A stretch of 64,000 bases of DNA from Neostapfia colusana. Lineage: Eukaryota > Streptophyta > Magnoliopsida > Poales > Poaceae. The DNA lies in NCBI GenBank assembly GCA_030760725.1, contig JASWHV010000012.1, positions 21,466,368 to 21,530,367 of the forward strand, read 5' to 3'. Both the position numbers and the translations under genes were made by a program. Under the pieces are notes generated by a model. That model was not told where the DNA came from. It searched no databases and saw nothing but the letters and a program-made list of their open reading frames with translations. Below are positions 42,424 to 55,501 of the stretch, in pieces. The first letter of the stretch is position 1, and every line of letters begins with the position of its first letter.

Positions 42424-45400
42424 TGTCACACCCGGTTTTTCCGAAGAACAACCAAGTGAATATCACATGTATGCCAGGATCATTTTCTCATACATGTGAT
42501 GACAAATAGTGAAGCATCATTTATTACAAGCCAGGTGTCGAATATAAATAAGTCTTACATCACAAATGTCTCAATGAACACTAATGCTTCATCACAAGTA
42601 AATAAACTAGCAGCGGAATATTATTCTTTAGGGCTCCATCACAGGTGTTGCCCGGGGGTCTTCATGAACCTAAAAACCTTCCTCGGGTCCAAAATCTTGG
42701 TCATTATACACCACCTCATTATCTTGACCTGAGCAGCAATATAAACCAACAAATATGCAAGGTTGAGTACCAATGGTACTCAGCAAGTGTGGGAAAATTA
42801 TATCATGCATGGCTAGAACAAGGAGAGGTTGAACTCATGGTTAAAGCACTACGCAATTAATACCTATCACCTTAGCTTATTAAGCACCTACATTACTACA
42901 CAGGTGAAATGATCCAAATCTCCCATCCCATCATCATAAACCAATAACCATAATCATCATTTCCAATGTTAAGCTCCCCGCTTAACTTCCAAAACCATCA
43001 ATTCTCTAATCATGAATAAGTCCAGGCCGCTCTTAACCGTGAGCACGGCTGTCAAGACAGTTTTCACTCTGCAGAGTTTGTACCACTGTACCCACAAGTA
43101 GTGATTTCATCCCCCGTTGCCGGGTGGACTAAAAGAACCTCCATTATGCCAGTGGCTACGAACCACATTCACACTTCCCAGGTGTGTGGCCAAGAGATCA
43201 CTACGAAGCCTTTACAAAGGGATTCCCGACGAGCGTGGGCCCACTGAGGTTTCACCCCTAACAGCATACAAGAGGCTCCAACCCCGCTGCAGTGGCCCCC
43301 TCTTGAGCCTTGCGGTTCATATGGCAGTCCAGCTGACTCCTATTCCCCGCACCATCCAACACACCCATACTACGCCGGGGATACACCTAATTAATTGGCT
43401 AAGCTGCCCCATCTCAGCATGTGGTTGGCACTGTAAAGCCGGGTTACATGCTCCATGAACCGGTCCTTAGGATCCAGGCAAGTACTAAACACAAACCCAA
43501 GTCTCGTGCACCCAGCACACAACCAAAACATCCAACTTGCCTTGATCCCTACCTCTACATAACTCACAATATCTCATTCAAGAGTATGGTAATATAAACT
43601 GATGATTTCATGTCCCAAACATCCCATTCTAAACATGGCTAAGCATATGCATGGACATAAATGACATGACAAAATAAATCCCAACCCAAGCTACAAGGAA
43701 ACAAGGTAATGCAATTCTAGGGAAACTTCCTAGCATGGGTTTCATATTTCATTTGACAATGCAAATAATTCTATCTACACATCCTAGCATAGGATCAAAG
43801 TGGTCAAGGACACTTGCCTCCTTCTTGCTGCTCCTGAAATGGGTAGTCCTGATCTTGGTAACTGATAGCTTGCTCTTGAACAGGTTCTACTTCATACCAT
43901 CACACATAGCAAAAGAAAAACAACAATCATAAGACATAGTTCACACTTCTACTTCATACAAACCACACATTCATATTTATGAAAGTTTCTTTACCATTTT
44001 ATGTGTTATGGATACTCTATGTGTGTTGATTTGGGGCTTGCATACACTTTCATTTACTTGTATAGGATTCCTACTTTGGTGTTCATATTTATACTCACAT
44101 ACTATATATATATATACATATATATATGTGTGTTTCAGTTTTAAATAAATTCCTTATATATTAAACTACCAAGTATGTATGAAAAGTATTTTTCTTCTTC
44201 ATATGTGCCTTCATAATTTCTATCAACCCTAAACTGAATTCTTTGTTCTTTAGAAACTCCATTTATCATTTACTAGTTTCTATATTTCCAGATTTATATT
44301 CTCATGCATAATTGTGCATTTTATTATTAAATTAGTAATACACACTACCTAAACAGATTAGGTTCTGGTCCTAAATAATTTAAGATCATATTTTGACCTT
44401 GGCTTCTGATGTATACTATTTCATAATTATTTTCCATATTTTTCTTTAACTATTCTTTACTTAAAAATGTGTCCCTATACTATTAAATGTGAATAATAGA
44501 TGAAACAGATTTATTTCAGCCCAAAAATATATTTTTATCTCACTACAAAGTTTTCTAAGTACTGAGAAAGTTTTTAATAAGTTTGACAATTATGTTTGTC
44601 CCCCTTTTTAATATTTAAACACTAGTTACATATTCAATTTTCTAAATTAAATACTAAACAGAGCTAGAATAATGAATTCATCCCATTACAGGGTCTATAA
44701 TATCATTTCATAATTTCCAGGGGTCTAGCTACACTTTTCAGAGGTGTTTTTCTTAATTTCTATTAAGTCCAGGGGCTAAAACTGATTTTTAAATGAATTT
44801 TCATGATTTTCTGGAGTTCCAGGGGCTAGATCTGAAGTTTCCGGGGCTAGCTCTCAATTCCAGAGAACCCCAGGGGGTAGCACGTAAGAATTCCAGTCTT
44901 TATAACGCGGGGCTGACGTGGACCGTCTGATTTTAAACCGACGGCTGAGATTATAACATCGAACCGGTACGCGGGGTTTTAAAGTCTACCGTGCGATTTA
45001 AAATAAACGGCGCACAAGCGGCCACGTCGCTCTGATCGAGCGCGGGCGGCGCTGCCGGCGGCGCACGGCGGCGGGAAGCGGCGATCTCGCCGGAAAGTTT
45101 CGGATCCTCGAGAATTTTGCCTAGAACTGTGATCTTATGGCCTAGATCGGTAGAGGGGAGGTCAGGGATCTCACCTCGGGGGTTTTCTCGAGCTGGGGGG
45201 TCCTGGAAAGTGCTCTGCGGCGAGGTCCGAGGCAAAACCACGGCGAAGCTCGTCGGAGCTGGATTTGCACCGTATATCTTCGGGTTTTCTGCACCTGCAA
45301 AGTTCCCCAGAGGCGGTGGATCAAGACCAACGAGTTAGATCAGAGTTTCCGAGCTTAGATCGGCCAGAATTCACCGGCGAAGTCTCGGTGCTCACCGGAG

Positions 45401-45875
45401 TGAAAATCGGCGATCGCGTGCGAAAAACTGATCGGATCGGTTGTTTTTATAGCCGGGGGAGGGCGGTGGTTCTGTTGTGATCGAGTTAGAGTCCTCAGGT
45501 TCCAGAATTCGGCTGCGGGACGCGGTTTCCCGATCGGTTGCGATCGCGCGCGCGCGGGGAGAAGTCCGGGGTCGCGGGGTTAGGGATGACAGGCGGGTCC
45601 CACATGTCAGCGAGGGGCAGCGCGGCGCGCGCGGGGGCGGGCTGCGCGGGGGTTAGCTGGGCCGGCTGGGGTTTCGGCCCACTGGCCAGTTTTTTTCTGG
45701 TTTTCCTTTTTCTTTTTCATTTCTTTTCTGTTTTGAGTATAATTTGAATTCCAGTTTGAATTTGAATTTTTGCAAAACATGCAATACGTCCAAAAATTTC
45801 TAAATTCCCCTCTGAACATGGTTTATGGTTCTAAATCAAAATTTTGAGTCTTGACTAAAAATTTGGGGTGTTACA
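42424..45875 (-). mobile_element. 5' LTR of element M
   Basis: 3452 bp, a pair with the split 3' LTR. TATA box (rc) at 45445-45452 and polyadenylation signal (rc) at 42520-42525. Confidence 0.95.
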
Positions 45876-45880
45876 GTAGG
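45876..45880. repeat. target-site duplication of element M, right copy (GTAGG)
   Basis: Identical to 20425-20429; H pol resumes here. Confidence 0.95.
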
Positions 45881-47968
45881 CTACGGGTCCGCACTTCTCC
45901 GTGATAGCAAAAGGACCAATAAAACGGGGAGCGAGCTTCCCCTTTACACCGAACCGGTGAATTCCCTTCATCGGAGATACCCGAAGGTACACATGCTCTC
46001 CGACTTCAAAATGCAAAGGCCTACGCTGTTGATCAGCGTAACTCTTCTGTCGGGATTGTGCAGCCTTTAAGTTCTCTTGTATCAACCGAACTCGGTCTTC
46101 GGCTTCGTTGACAAGATCAATCCCAAACAGAACTCTTTTGCCGGACTCACACCAATTCAGTGGTGTGCGACACTTCCGGCCGTAGAGAGCTTCATACGGT
46201 GCCATTTTAATACTCGCTTGATAACCGTTGTTATATAAAAACTCCGCCAGCGGTAGGTGATCGTCCCAATTCCTACCGTGGTGGATGGCACACGCTCTCA
46301 ACATATCCTCGAGCACTTGATTCACCCTCTCAGTTTGTCCATCGGTTTGAGGGTGATATGCGGAGCTTCTAATTAGCCTGGTGCCCAACGAGGCATGCAG
46401 TGGCTCCCAAAATCGAGCAACAAACAGCGCACCTCGATCTGAAATGATGGTCTTCGGAACACCATGTGAGCATATAATTCTGGAGATGAATAACTCCGCA
46501 TATTGTCTTGCTCGATAATGAGTGTTCACCGGTATGAAATGAGCCGATTTCGTCAACCGGTCAACGATCACCCATATCGAGTCATGCTTCCTGGATGTGA
46601 GCGGTAATGTGACGATGAAGTCCATACTCACATCCTCCCACTTCCACGCTGGTATCTTCAAAGGTTGTAGCGGTCCGGCTTTCTGCATATGATCAGCCTT
46701 GACCCGTCTACACGTATCGCATTCGGATACGTATTTAGCGATTTCCCTTTTCATCCTCGTCCACCAAAATTTCTGCCTCAAATCCTGGTACATCTTGTTA
46801 CTTCCGGGATGAATGAAAAACTTCGACAGGTGGGCTTCATCCAATATTTTCTTCCGGAGTTTCATATTACGCGGTACCACTATACGGTCGTTGAACCATA
46901 TTGTACCGTTCTCATCCTTCCGGAAACATTTCACCTCTCTGTTGTCTAGTCTTCTCCGTATGTGAGACATACCTCTGTCTCTTCTTTGAGCCTCAACAAT
47001 CTCTTCACGGATCGATGGAATGAGCGCGGGATTATAAAGCGCGCCATATGGAATGACACGGACGTTGGGTTCTTCATCTTCCAACTCAGCAGCCGCTAAG
47101 TTGTGAACGTGGGCTTTCCGACTAAGCGCGTCGGCAATCACGTTTGCTTTTCCCGGATGATAGTGGATCTCAATTTCATAATCTTTGATGAGCTCCAACC
47201 ATCTCCGCTGTCTCATATTCAGCTCCTTTTGCGTGAAGATATACTTCAGGCTCTTATGGTCGGTGTAGAGGTGAACAAGATTACCCAGTAGGTAATGCCT
47301 CCACATCTTCAATGCCAACACCACTGCAGCAAGCTCAAGATCATGAGTTGGATAATGCTACTCATGGTTTTGCAGTTGACGAGACCCATAGGAGACTACA
47401 CGCCCTTCTTGCATCAGAACGCAGCCGAGACCGATGCCGGATGCATCACAGTATACATCAAATGGCTTCGTTGTCTCCGGCTGAGCAAGAACTGGAGCTG
47501 TGGTGAGATGTTGCACCAAAGTTTTGAATGTGGCTTCACATGCTGCATTTCACATGTATTTAGTGCCCTTCTTCAGCAGCTCCGTCATTGGTTTAGCAAT
47601 CTTGGAGAAGCTCGGAATAAACCTCCGATAATACCCCGCTAAACCTAGGAAACTTCGGACCTCATGGACTGATTTCGGAGATGCCCACTTCAGCACTTGT
47701 TCAATCTTGCTGGGGTCCACGGCAATACCTTCTGCTGAAATAATATGGCCTAGGAAAGGCACTTGATCAATCCAAAATTCGCACTTGCTGAACTTGGCAT
47801 ACAATTGGTGCTCCCGCAACCGTTGTAGCACAATACGCAGATGTTCAGCATGCTCTTCTTCCGATTTGGAGTAAACCAATATGTCGTCGATGAATACCAC
47901 GACGAACTTGTCTAACTCCGGCATGAACACAGAATTCATCAAGTACATGAAGTGTGCCGGAGCATTAG
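45881..47968 (-). pseudogene. element H pol: RT core, RNase H and integrase, with stops
   Basis: RT core in ORF 47550-48083 (DLRSGYHQIKI, VVFIDDILVYSK). A TGA near 47550 (after KKGTKYM) interrupts the RT-RNase H link, and a TAG near 47357 lies in RNase H before HYPTHDLELAAVV. ORF 45855-47324 then gives the RNase H end (YTDHKSLKYIF), the zinc module with CDTCRRVKADH, the DDE core (VSMDFIVTLP, ISDRGALF, SSAYHPQTDGQTERVNQ) and the GPY/F part up to CGPVAY, where M is inserted. The remainder is at 20122-20424. Two stops, one frameshift and one insertion make it defective. Confidence 0.92.
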
Positions 47969-50041
47969 TTAACCCAAATGACATGACGAGGTACTCATAG
48001 AGTCCGTATCTCGTCGAGAAAGCTGTCTTCGGTATGTCCTCCGGTCGGATTTTGATTTGATGATATCCCGACCGAAGATCCATCTTCGAAATACCTTTGC
48101 ACCCACAAGTTGATCGAACAGGATGTCGATGCGGGGCAATGGATATTTGTTCTTGATCGTGACGGCATTTAGAGGACGGTAATCAACACATAGCCGTAGT
48201 GTTTCATCCTTCTTCTTAACGAACAGCGCTGAGCAACCCCAAGGTGAAGAACTTGGTCGTTTGAAACCCTTGCTCATGAGTTCATTCAGTTGCTCTTTCA
48301 ACTCCGCTAGCTCGTTAGGTGCCATCTTGTAAGGCCTTCGTGAGATAGGCGTCGTTCCCGGTGCCAGTTCAATCTTGAACTCGACGTCCCGTTCGGGCGG
48401 CATGCCCGGTAAGTCATCAGGAAAAACGTCGGGATAATCACGTACCACCGGAATATCTTCAAGCTTCAGCGCTTCCGTGTGGTAGGCCTCTACCATATCT
48501 GGATCTTCGCTGTCTAAAAACAGCGTGTGCTGTCCGTGAATCGGCGAGTCAATCTGGACAGTACGGTTACCGATATTGAGAACGGCACCGTGACGATTTA
48601 ACCAAGACATCCCCAATATAATGTCTATCTTATGCCTATCGAACATAATCAGCGATGTTGGGTATATTTTTCCGCCCAAACACAAAGTTGCTCGGGACAC
48701 AATCTGATTGGCAGAGATATTTCCTCCCGATGATCGTATAAGAAAACTCGTTGTGGGAGTATTGGTGGATAATTGGTGCTGATCCACGCATGTTTTGCTG
48801 ATAAAATTGTGGGTTGCACCGGAATCAAAAAGTATGAGCATGGGCACGTCTTTGAGAGTGAACATGACCGCTAACACCGGTGCTCCCTCCGGGACATCCT
48901 CAATAGCCAGATGTTGCACACTTCCGGATTGCGATGCTGTTATGTTGACTGGAGCAGGTGGCGGCATACCACCTGATGATGATGGCTGTCTGGCGTTCAC
49001 CAACTTCTCCCAGCATTCTTGCCTAAAATGCCCTGAACAGTGGCAATAAGAACACGGAGGTTTCCCCGGTTCTTCGTTGACTTGTGGTTGAGAAGTTGAT
49101 GTACTTGGCTGCAGCAATGATGCCACAGGTGTCATTCGTTGCTGCGGCAAAGGTGTTTCTTCAAGACAAGATTCTTGAGCAGGAAATCTATACGGAATTG
49201 ATCTCACTGGCGCTTGCCATCTTTCATCGGATGGTGTGTGATACACCACACGGTATTTGCGAGGAACAACTGATGTGTCTTCTTGCACATCCTCCCGGTC
49301 CCTCTTCTCTGCTTGACACTCAAGTGTCGCTTGTTCTTGTAGCAGAGCAGCACTGATCAACTTGGTGTAACTGCCTTGATTGAACAAAGCTAACTTCTCT
49401 TTTAGTATGGCACTCAAGCCATAGAAAAAGTAGTCACACATTGCAGCTTCGCTCGTCGCATAAGCAGGGGCATATTGTGCCAGAAGGTTGAACCGTATGA
49501 CATAATCGAGGACACTCATGTCCCCCTGCTTCAAGTTTCTAAATTCTTGCTGTTGGGCCTTAATAAAACCCATAGGAATGTGACGAGCACGGAATGCTTC
49601 ACGAAATTCCGTCCATTCCACTTGATGGCCTTCCGGAACGGTGGCAAGATAAGCGAACCACCAATTTCCGGCGGCTCCATGGAGCTGTTGAGCTGCAAAT
49701 GATGTCTTCTGATATTCGTCGCACTCAAACACTCCAAACATGGAATCCATAACTCGAAGCCACTGATCAGCTTCCACTGGTTCATTGGCTTCGGTAAAGA
49801 TAGGTGGTTGTGTCGCCAAGAAATCCAAATAGGCGTTCCGAGGTGGAACGTCCAGTTGCGCGTGTTGGAGTAAGCCCTGTTGTACCAAGGCTTGGAGTAG
49901 TCTTGTGTTCTCTTGACTTGACTCGACCATCTGAGCCATGATATCCGCCCATACCGTTGATGGCGGTGCCCCTGGTGGAGTCGAGTCATCACCGTCTCGA
50001 TGAGAACCTTCAGTCCTACTCGGAGAATGAGTACGCACCAT
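47969..50041 (-). pseudogene. element H gag, protease and N-terminal RT (690-codon ORF), ended by a 1-nt deletion
   Basis: Start MVRTHSPSRTEG. Gag domain includes PVEADQWLRVMDSMFGVFECDEYQK, WWFAYLATVPEGHQVEWTEFREAF and the LLAQYAP region. CCHC knuckle is CSYCHCSGHFRQEC. Protease is LFDSGATHNFIS. RT begins with GCSALFVKKKDETLRLCVDYRPLNAVTIKNKYPLPRID. Near 48087 one T is missing relative to the expected KVFSKMDLRSGY, so the frame moves and ends in about 40 foreign codons; the RT core continues in the other frame from 48083. Gag here is clearly diverged from M and Y, so H is another family of the same clade. Confidence 0.92.
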
Positions 50042-51578
50042 ACTGCAAAAGCATAATTTTGCGGGGAGTCACAACTTGATCTAGAAGTATGTGAAAGTAT
50101 GTAAAACATGAACATGCTAAAACTTTATGAAAGTATAACAATACTTCATGTTTACACATCCTTCTAAAGCCAACAGAAAACCATCCCCATTTGCTGTACA
50201 GAACCGACTTTCTGTACTTAACCCAGATTTGGATCCCGTTACCAGCATTTTCAGAACTCAAGTTGAATACCGAAGTTAAAGATAACTTTAGTATCTTTTC
50301 AACGAGTACTCATATGCCCCTAGATCATCTCTGGATCAGTAGCTATGACTGTTCAAAGTTGACAGAATTTTCTGGATAAAATTTTTGCCAGCACCTCCTC
50401 TGTATGTGGCTGTTTTCATCACAGTTTTACATACAAATGGGGTACAATTCTGAACAAACTATGAACTACAAAATCGTTGCAAGTTTCATAAACTTTCCAA
50501 TGGTGTATCATGACCCTTAGAGATTTTTCTACAGATTGTGACGGCTAATTTACAGCAACATCCAGAGAAGTTTTGCAGCTGCTCTGTTTCCTGAGCAGTT
50601 TGCATTCATCTGGACATTCAACCAAGTTGGTTTCGGATTTGGCTCTGGAGTTCTACAGAAAAGTTGTAGAGCACTTAAAAAACTTTCGGGAACTGTATCA
50701 AACACCTCCATTGGGTTAATATATACAGAGTTACGATCTGTTTAAGTTCAGCAACATTTCTGCCACAACAGAGCACTCTGTCTTTGAGATCAAAAGGAGC
50801 CTAACAAGTCTCTTCTTTGAAACTTAGTTCAATGAAGAGGCCAATAACTAATATGTGCTTTTCAACATCCATTTTTAGTTTGAAAGTTAGTCATGAATGA
50901 TTTCTTCATAGGAAAGAAAACTATCCAGTGTAGTACGGTGACGATGCACCGTAAGACATATGACAGTACTACGTTGCCTCACCAAAGAAAAACCTAACCG
51001 GATTACACCGGCATACACGTATCATTAGGTGGCACTAAAACGGTCACTCGCAAACGTGTTCAACACGCACTAAGGTTTTCGTGGTTAGCACCTACATAAG
51101 CCACACTCAATCATCAGGTTTGGCTGCACACCGAACCCGGTATCCATAACAGTTTGTACACCCGGCCGTCATCACTCGCCCAGGTGTTCTCAAGCCTAAC
51201 ACGCCTTGAGCTACGTGTTCACGTTACTGACCACGTGACGGGGTCTCCCAAATTGCACCACGCATGCCCGGGACAGACGTTGCTCGAATACCCCAAACGA
51301 CATGAAGAGTCGTAGAGGATACTAAAGCGAGTCGGGTTACCTGCCACCCGTGAGGCTCCACCTTTCAGCTTGTGCGTACTGGTGGACAGCGCATACGTGC
51401 ACCCCCCAAGACATAAACCGTCCCAAGATGCACGATTTTCCGACATAAAAAATAAGTTAGGTTGCCACCTTCATCATATGCTAATAATAGTCCTTATGTG
51501 GGCCTAGTACCGTTAACTCACCGTATCCTAAGTTTTTGACATAATATGATGCTCAATCCGTGCTCTGTTCCCAACGCA
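50042..51578 (-). mobile_element. leader of element H between PBS and gag
   Basis: About 1.5 kb with no large ORF. The PBS-proximal 650 nt (50935-51578) match the leader of P at 63386-64000 and partly that of L. A short reading frame starting ATGTCGGAAAATCG (51446) has a counterpart starting ATGTCAGGAAATCG in P at 63509, but the frames diverge. The gag-proximal part is AT-rich and shows nothing recognisable. Confidence 0.8.
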
Positions 51579-51590
51579 GCTCTGATACCA
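51579..51590 (-). promoter_or_regulatory. primer binding site of element H
   Basis: Sense TGGTATCAGAGC, two bases after the LTR. A second copy of the same 12-mer lies within the LTR end itself (rc 51600-51611). Confidence 0.85.
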
Positions 51591-51592
51591 TG

Positions 51593-54500
51593 TGTAACAG
51601 CTCTGATACCACGCTGAGACGGACCCGGACCCCGCCGGGTGGTGCCGTGTTATGCGGCACCCAACAGCACACGGGTCGATGAACACACATCATATTACAT
51701 AAATAGTTTAGCGGAAGCGTACAAGAATGTTTTACAAATAGTTATATTAGAGTAAACTACAGCGGAAGACTATCACTCTCACGACTCATATCTAAACTAG
51801 CAGCAAAGAAACGGTCCAGCCCACGGACGTTTCTTACTAGCAACACGAAGACAATCTGCAGCGGCGAGGATGCTGTTTGAGTACGCACTCGGAGGTTCCC
51901 GAGTCTCATCGACATCCCTTCTCATAAGCATCGAGTCAATTACCTGCAAAACAACTCGGATAGCATCCGTGAGCATAACGCTCAGCAAGACTTAACCGTC
52001 ACCCTAAACATGAAACTCTAAGTGAGGTTATGAACCTAACATAGGATGGCATAAGCATAATTTAACTCGCCTAAAAGTGAATCCTTACTTTCAGGTATTA
52101 ATTGCAGCATTTTAAGTAACCTTGGGCACGCCACATCGGGAGTCCACAATCAAACAAGAAACGCTTTCCCCCGATGTAAATTGCTCATGGCATAAAAGAA
52201 TCGAGTTTGCACTAGCCTATGCATCAACATCCAATACAAAGGTAGGATAATACTTCACATCAAAATGATTAGTTCCTTTCTCATGCAAGTTCTTACTACG
52301 TCATGACTGTGAGAACAAGTATGCTCGGTCCATTCCGCGAGCGACGGTGATTCGAATCAATAACACCCGGACTACACGACACGTACGCCCGTACTCGACG
52401 TTGCCTACAACAACCATCACTGACGTTGTACGTGGCAGCCTTTCCCCCGTTTCACCCCCGCTGAATCGATCAAGTCACCCCGTAAATCGATCAAGTCACC
52501 CCGTACAGTAGCTACTCTCATGGTGCACCTTCCGACATGAGATGTCATGAGAATATTCCCCACATACTGCACAACGGCCATCCGCCTGAGGCGACCCGAA
52601 AAGTCCCAACGACAGCTTCCCGAGGTACATCGGTTTACTGGGTCCCATATAGCCAGCATGAGTCCAGTACACAACTCAAACTTGTTCAACAAGGCCGCAT
52701 ACGGATCGGTCCTTGACTGACACGGACAGGTCTACAGCACCCAGGCCCCTATGTCCTGCTGCTCCTACAACCTTCCGGTCTTCACTTTAACTTGCTAATT
52801 CAATTACGAACCAATCCCGTATGCCCCTGTTGTTCCTAAATCTGCGAGTAGCATCTCACCACTCGACTTCTAACGAACCGTACTTAAGCATGGCAGTTCT
52901 ACACAGTGAAAGACACCTACGCAATACTCCATGGGTAATTTGGCTATGCAAGAGGAGTATCAAACACTAGACCTAATGCACAATTCATGTCCAGACCGAA
53001 AGTGAATACAAAACAAAAACTTAACAGCTGTTAAATGCAAACCGGAGCTTGTCTGTTTTGCAGGGTAGTCGTATATAATCAGTTAGTGTCCTTGCAGATC
53101 CACCCTTGACTCTCCGGAGCTTGATCCACTTCGATGAATCACTCCTTTGAGTCCCCTTCGTTTTGGTTCCTATTGAGATGCATCTGCACATATTTTATAG
53201 AATGTAATGGAAAGAAGTTATGGAATTAATTTCTTAGTACAGAGGTTGTGTGGAAAAGCCAAGCATGGCTTGGTTTGCCTCTGTTGTGCAAAGAACAGAA
53301 ATAAACTAAATTGACCTTAAGGCCTTAGCTATACACTAATCATTTTCCCTAATGATCATAATAGACAAGCTGAAAAGATTTGAGTGCAACTGAAGAACAA
53401 GAACTCCAATGGCCTCAAAACTTTTACAGCAGGTTCATACTACCTAAGGATTTAGCTTGCCAAATTGCAGCTAATGTGGAGTCATATTGTGTCCTCCCCA
53501 ATTCTCACAATATCTCTTATGTATTCCCACCTATACACAAGTATGGAGAATAAGAACAGGGAGTTCCAGGACTCATCTTGGGCTGATAATTTACATGTGA
53601 GTTCTTGATCACATGAGAGTCATCTGGTCCAAAATTCAGCCCTTTTACTTGGGTAGTTCTCCCAGAACAATTCTTTAAGCATTTGTACTCAACAGAATAA
53701 ATTCTGTTGTAATGTGCATTTTCATGCCCAATTAAGTGAACTACAATTCCAAGTATGTCTGAGAGAGATTGCCTACATTTTCCTATGATTTTTGGAGCTA
53801 TGGATTGCTCAAAACAGATTTTAGAAGAGGGAAACATTTTCTGAAAATGTTTCTGGACTCTTTTGAACACAGTAGATTGCATTTAGCAAATTCCTACTCA
53901 AATGATCTTCAACTGAGCTGAAAATTTGCTAGTAGGTCAACAATATGCTAAAGAATATTCTGGCAATATTTGAGGATTTTTGGATAAACCAAACTCCCTC
54001 AATAATTCTTTTTCAGAAAAACCTTTAAAGAATTTTTCAGAATATAATATTGACTTTCATACAAATCTGAGTTCTTATTTGGATAGAACTCAGAGAGATG
54101 AATCCAACCCAATTGGAATCACTCAAATTGGAGTTTTCTACAGGGAGATATGAATTTCTAAAGATTGAGCTATGTCTGGAATTATTTTCCTATTGAAAAT
54201 CCGGCTGGACCCACTATTTTGAATTCCAGCCAATAGAAGCGAAGCCACACCGGGCCACAGCACCTTTGCGAGCCAACACACGGGATCCCGGCCACACCCG
54301 ATCCCGGGTTTAAAATTTGAGCTGCTGACAGCCGGGGCCCACGCGTCTTCTTCTTCCTCCGGCTTCCTCGCTCGCGCCCGCGCTGCCCCTCGCCGGCCCG
54401 ACGCCGGAGCTCGCCAGCTCACCGTTTCCGGCCACCTCATGAGCTGAAACTCGCCGCCAGGGAGTTTGTAACACCGAGGAACACGGCTGTGGGGTTTGCT

Positions 54501-55403
54501 AGGGCCACCGACGACCGGAACATGGCCGGCGACGTGTAACTGCCTCTGTGGCCGTTCGGCAGCGTCGCCCGAGGTCTCCCGCCCTCAAAAACTTATGCCG
54601 AAGAGCCCTACAGCACCAGCGTACCTCCAGGAAGATCGGTACGACCTCAAACTAGCGCGGAAGTGGCTGTACGTGCACTCGCGAGGAGGAGAATATGGAT
54701 GGCCCTTGCTTCGTCCAGGGGGGGTGATCAGGCTGCGAACCGCCTCTGGGCGCCGTGCGTGGAAAGGCAGCAGCTGGTGGCGCTGCTGAGCCTCCCAGTG
54801 GCTCCACGGTGGGAGCTGCTCGTGGCCCACGTGCTGCTCGACAAATTTCCCCACTGGGGCTGAGACTTAAGGTGCAAGGCTCCTCTTTTAGCTCTATGAC
54901 ATGTGGGTCCCACTCCACATTTCCTCCCCAAATATCTTCTCAAGCTGCTCCTCTTAATTCCCACAATTCTGAGTTTTAAAATGTGGGTTAGAATTTGAAT
55001 CCTTCCAATTCAGTTTGAATTTGCTTGCCAAATTTGAATTTGGTTGAAGTTTGCAAATTCTCCTCTTTACTCCTTTTTGAGCCCACCCTACAATTGAAAA
55101 GTTTGTGAGCAAACTTTTCCCTATAATCCCAACTATAGGGCTGCATGTTTAGTCAAAGTTTTTGGTCACTACATGTGTGAACTTTGAATTTCGAATCTGA
55201 TTTTTAAACTTACATGCAAAAAGGTATTTAACTTCTTATTGGTTCAACACTTTGAAATAAAAATGTGAGCCTCATTTTGGATGGTCATCCATGTATTACT
55301 TTGCATGAAGAAAAGTTTTAGCAAGTCCTATTTTTCATGTCTTTGCCACACATATGAATTCAAACTTTAGTTTTTATTCATACACATTTTTGGGACTTTT
55401 ACA
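51593..55403 (-). mobile_element. 5' LTR of element H
   Basis: 3811 bp, a pair with 16268-20057. Hairpin 1 is at 52133-52177. A roughly 20-bp tandem duplication (AATCGATCAAGTCACCCCGT) at about 52476-52505 is absent from the 3' LTR and explains most of the length difference. Confidence 0.92.
52133..52177 (-). other. conserved 45-nt hairpin 1 in H 5' LTR
   Basis: Same stem ACATCGGG/CCCGATGT and loop as in the 3' LTR. Confidence 0.7.
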
Positions 55404-55408
55404 GTTAC
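55404..55408. repeat. target-site duplication of element H, right copy (GTTAC)
   Basis: Identical to 16263-16267. Confidence 0.95.
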
Positions 55409-55501
55409 TTGCTCTTCAAATGTGTTCATGTGACTACCACAAATGAGGTGAGGTGTGGGTGTGATGAACACTTCTAGCAAGTGAAAACTTGGGCCCTTAC
55501 A
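55409..55501 (-). mobile_element. 5' LTR of element K, outer end
   Basis: The last 93 bp of K's LTR; the sense strand starts TGTAAGGGCCC. It aligns with the start of LTR P (59325 onward), for example CACCTCA..TTTG and GAAGAGCAAGTAAC. Confidence 0.88.

Larger units (their letters stand above)
20430..45875 (-). mobile_element. gypsy chromovirus M (Tekay/Del type), intact coding region, interrupted by Y
   Basis: A minus-strand element starting TGTCACACCC and ending GGGGTGTTACA, with TSD GTAGG. Without Y it is about 12.7 kb: 3' LTR in two parts (20430-22306 and 35044-36616, 3450 bp), polypurine tract 36617-36631, gag-pol 36662-41131, leader ORF0 41427-42206, PBS 42407-42419 and 5' LTR 42424-45875 (3452 bp). 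By eye the LTRs differ at about five bases plus a 2-bp indel, so it is young. Both ORFs are open; it looks autonomous apart from Y sitting in its 3' LTR. Confidence 0.95.
16268..55403 (-). mobile_element. gypsy chromovirus H (Tekay/Del-like), interrupted by M
   Basis: A complete but decayed minus-strand element with a perfect 5-bp TSD (GTTAC). It is 39.1 kb with its inserts, about 13.7 kb on its own. It has a 3' LTR 16268-20057, polypurine tract 20058-20070, pol C-terminus 20122-20424, M insertion 20430-45875, rest of gag-pol 45881-50041, leader to 51578, PBS 51579-51590 and 5' LTR 51593-55403. The LTRs differ by roughly 2% by eye. The domain order gag-PR-RT-RH-INT-chromodomain and the polypurine tract next to an AATCTCG-GGACGAGATT sequence place it in the Tekay/Del clade. 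Confidence 0.93.
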
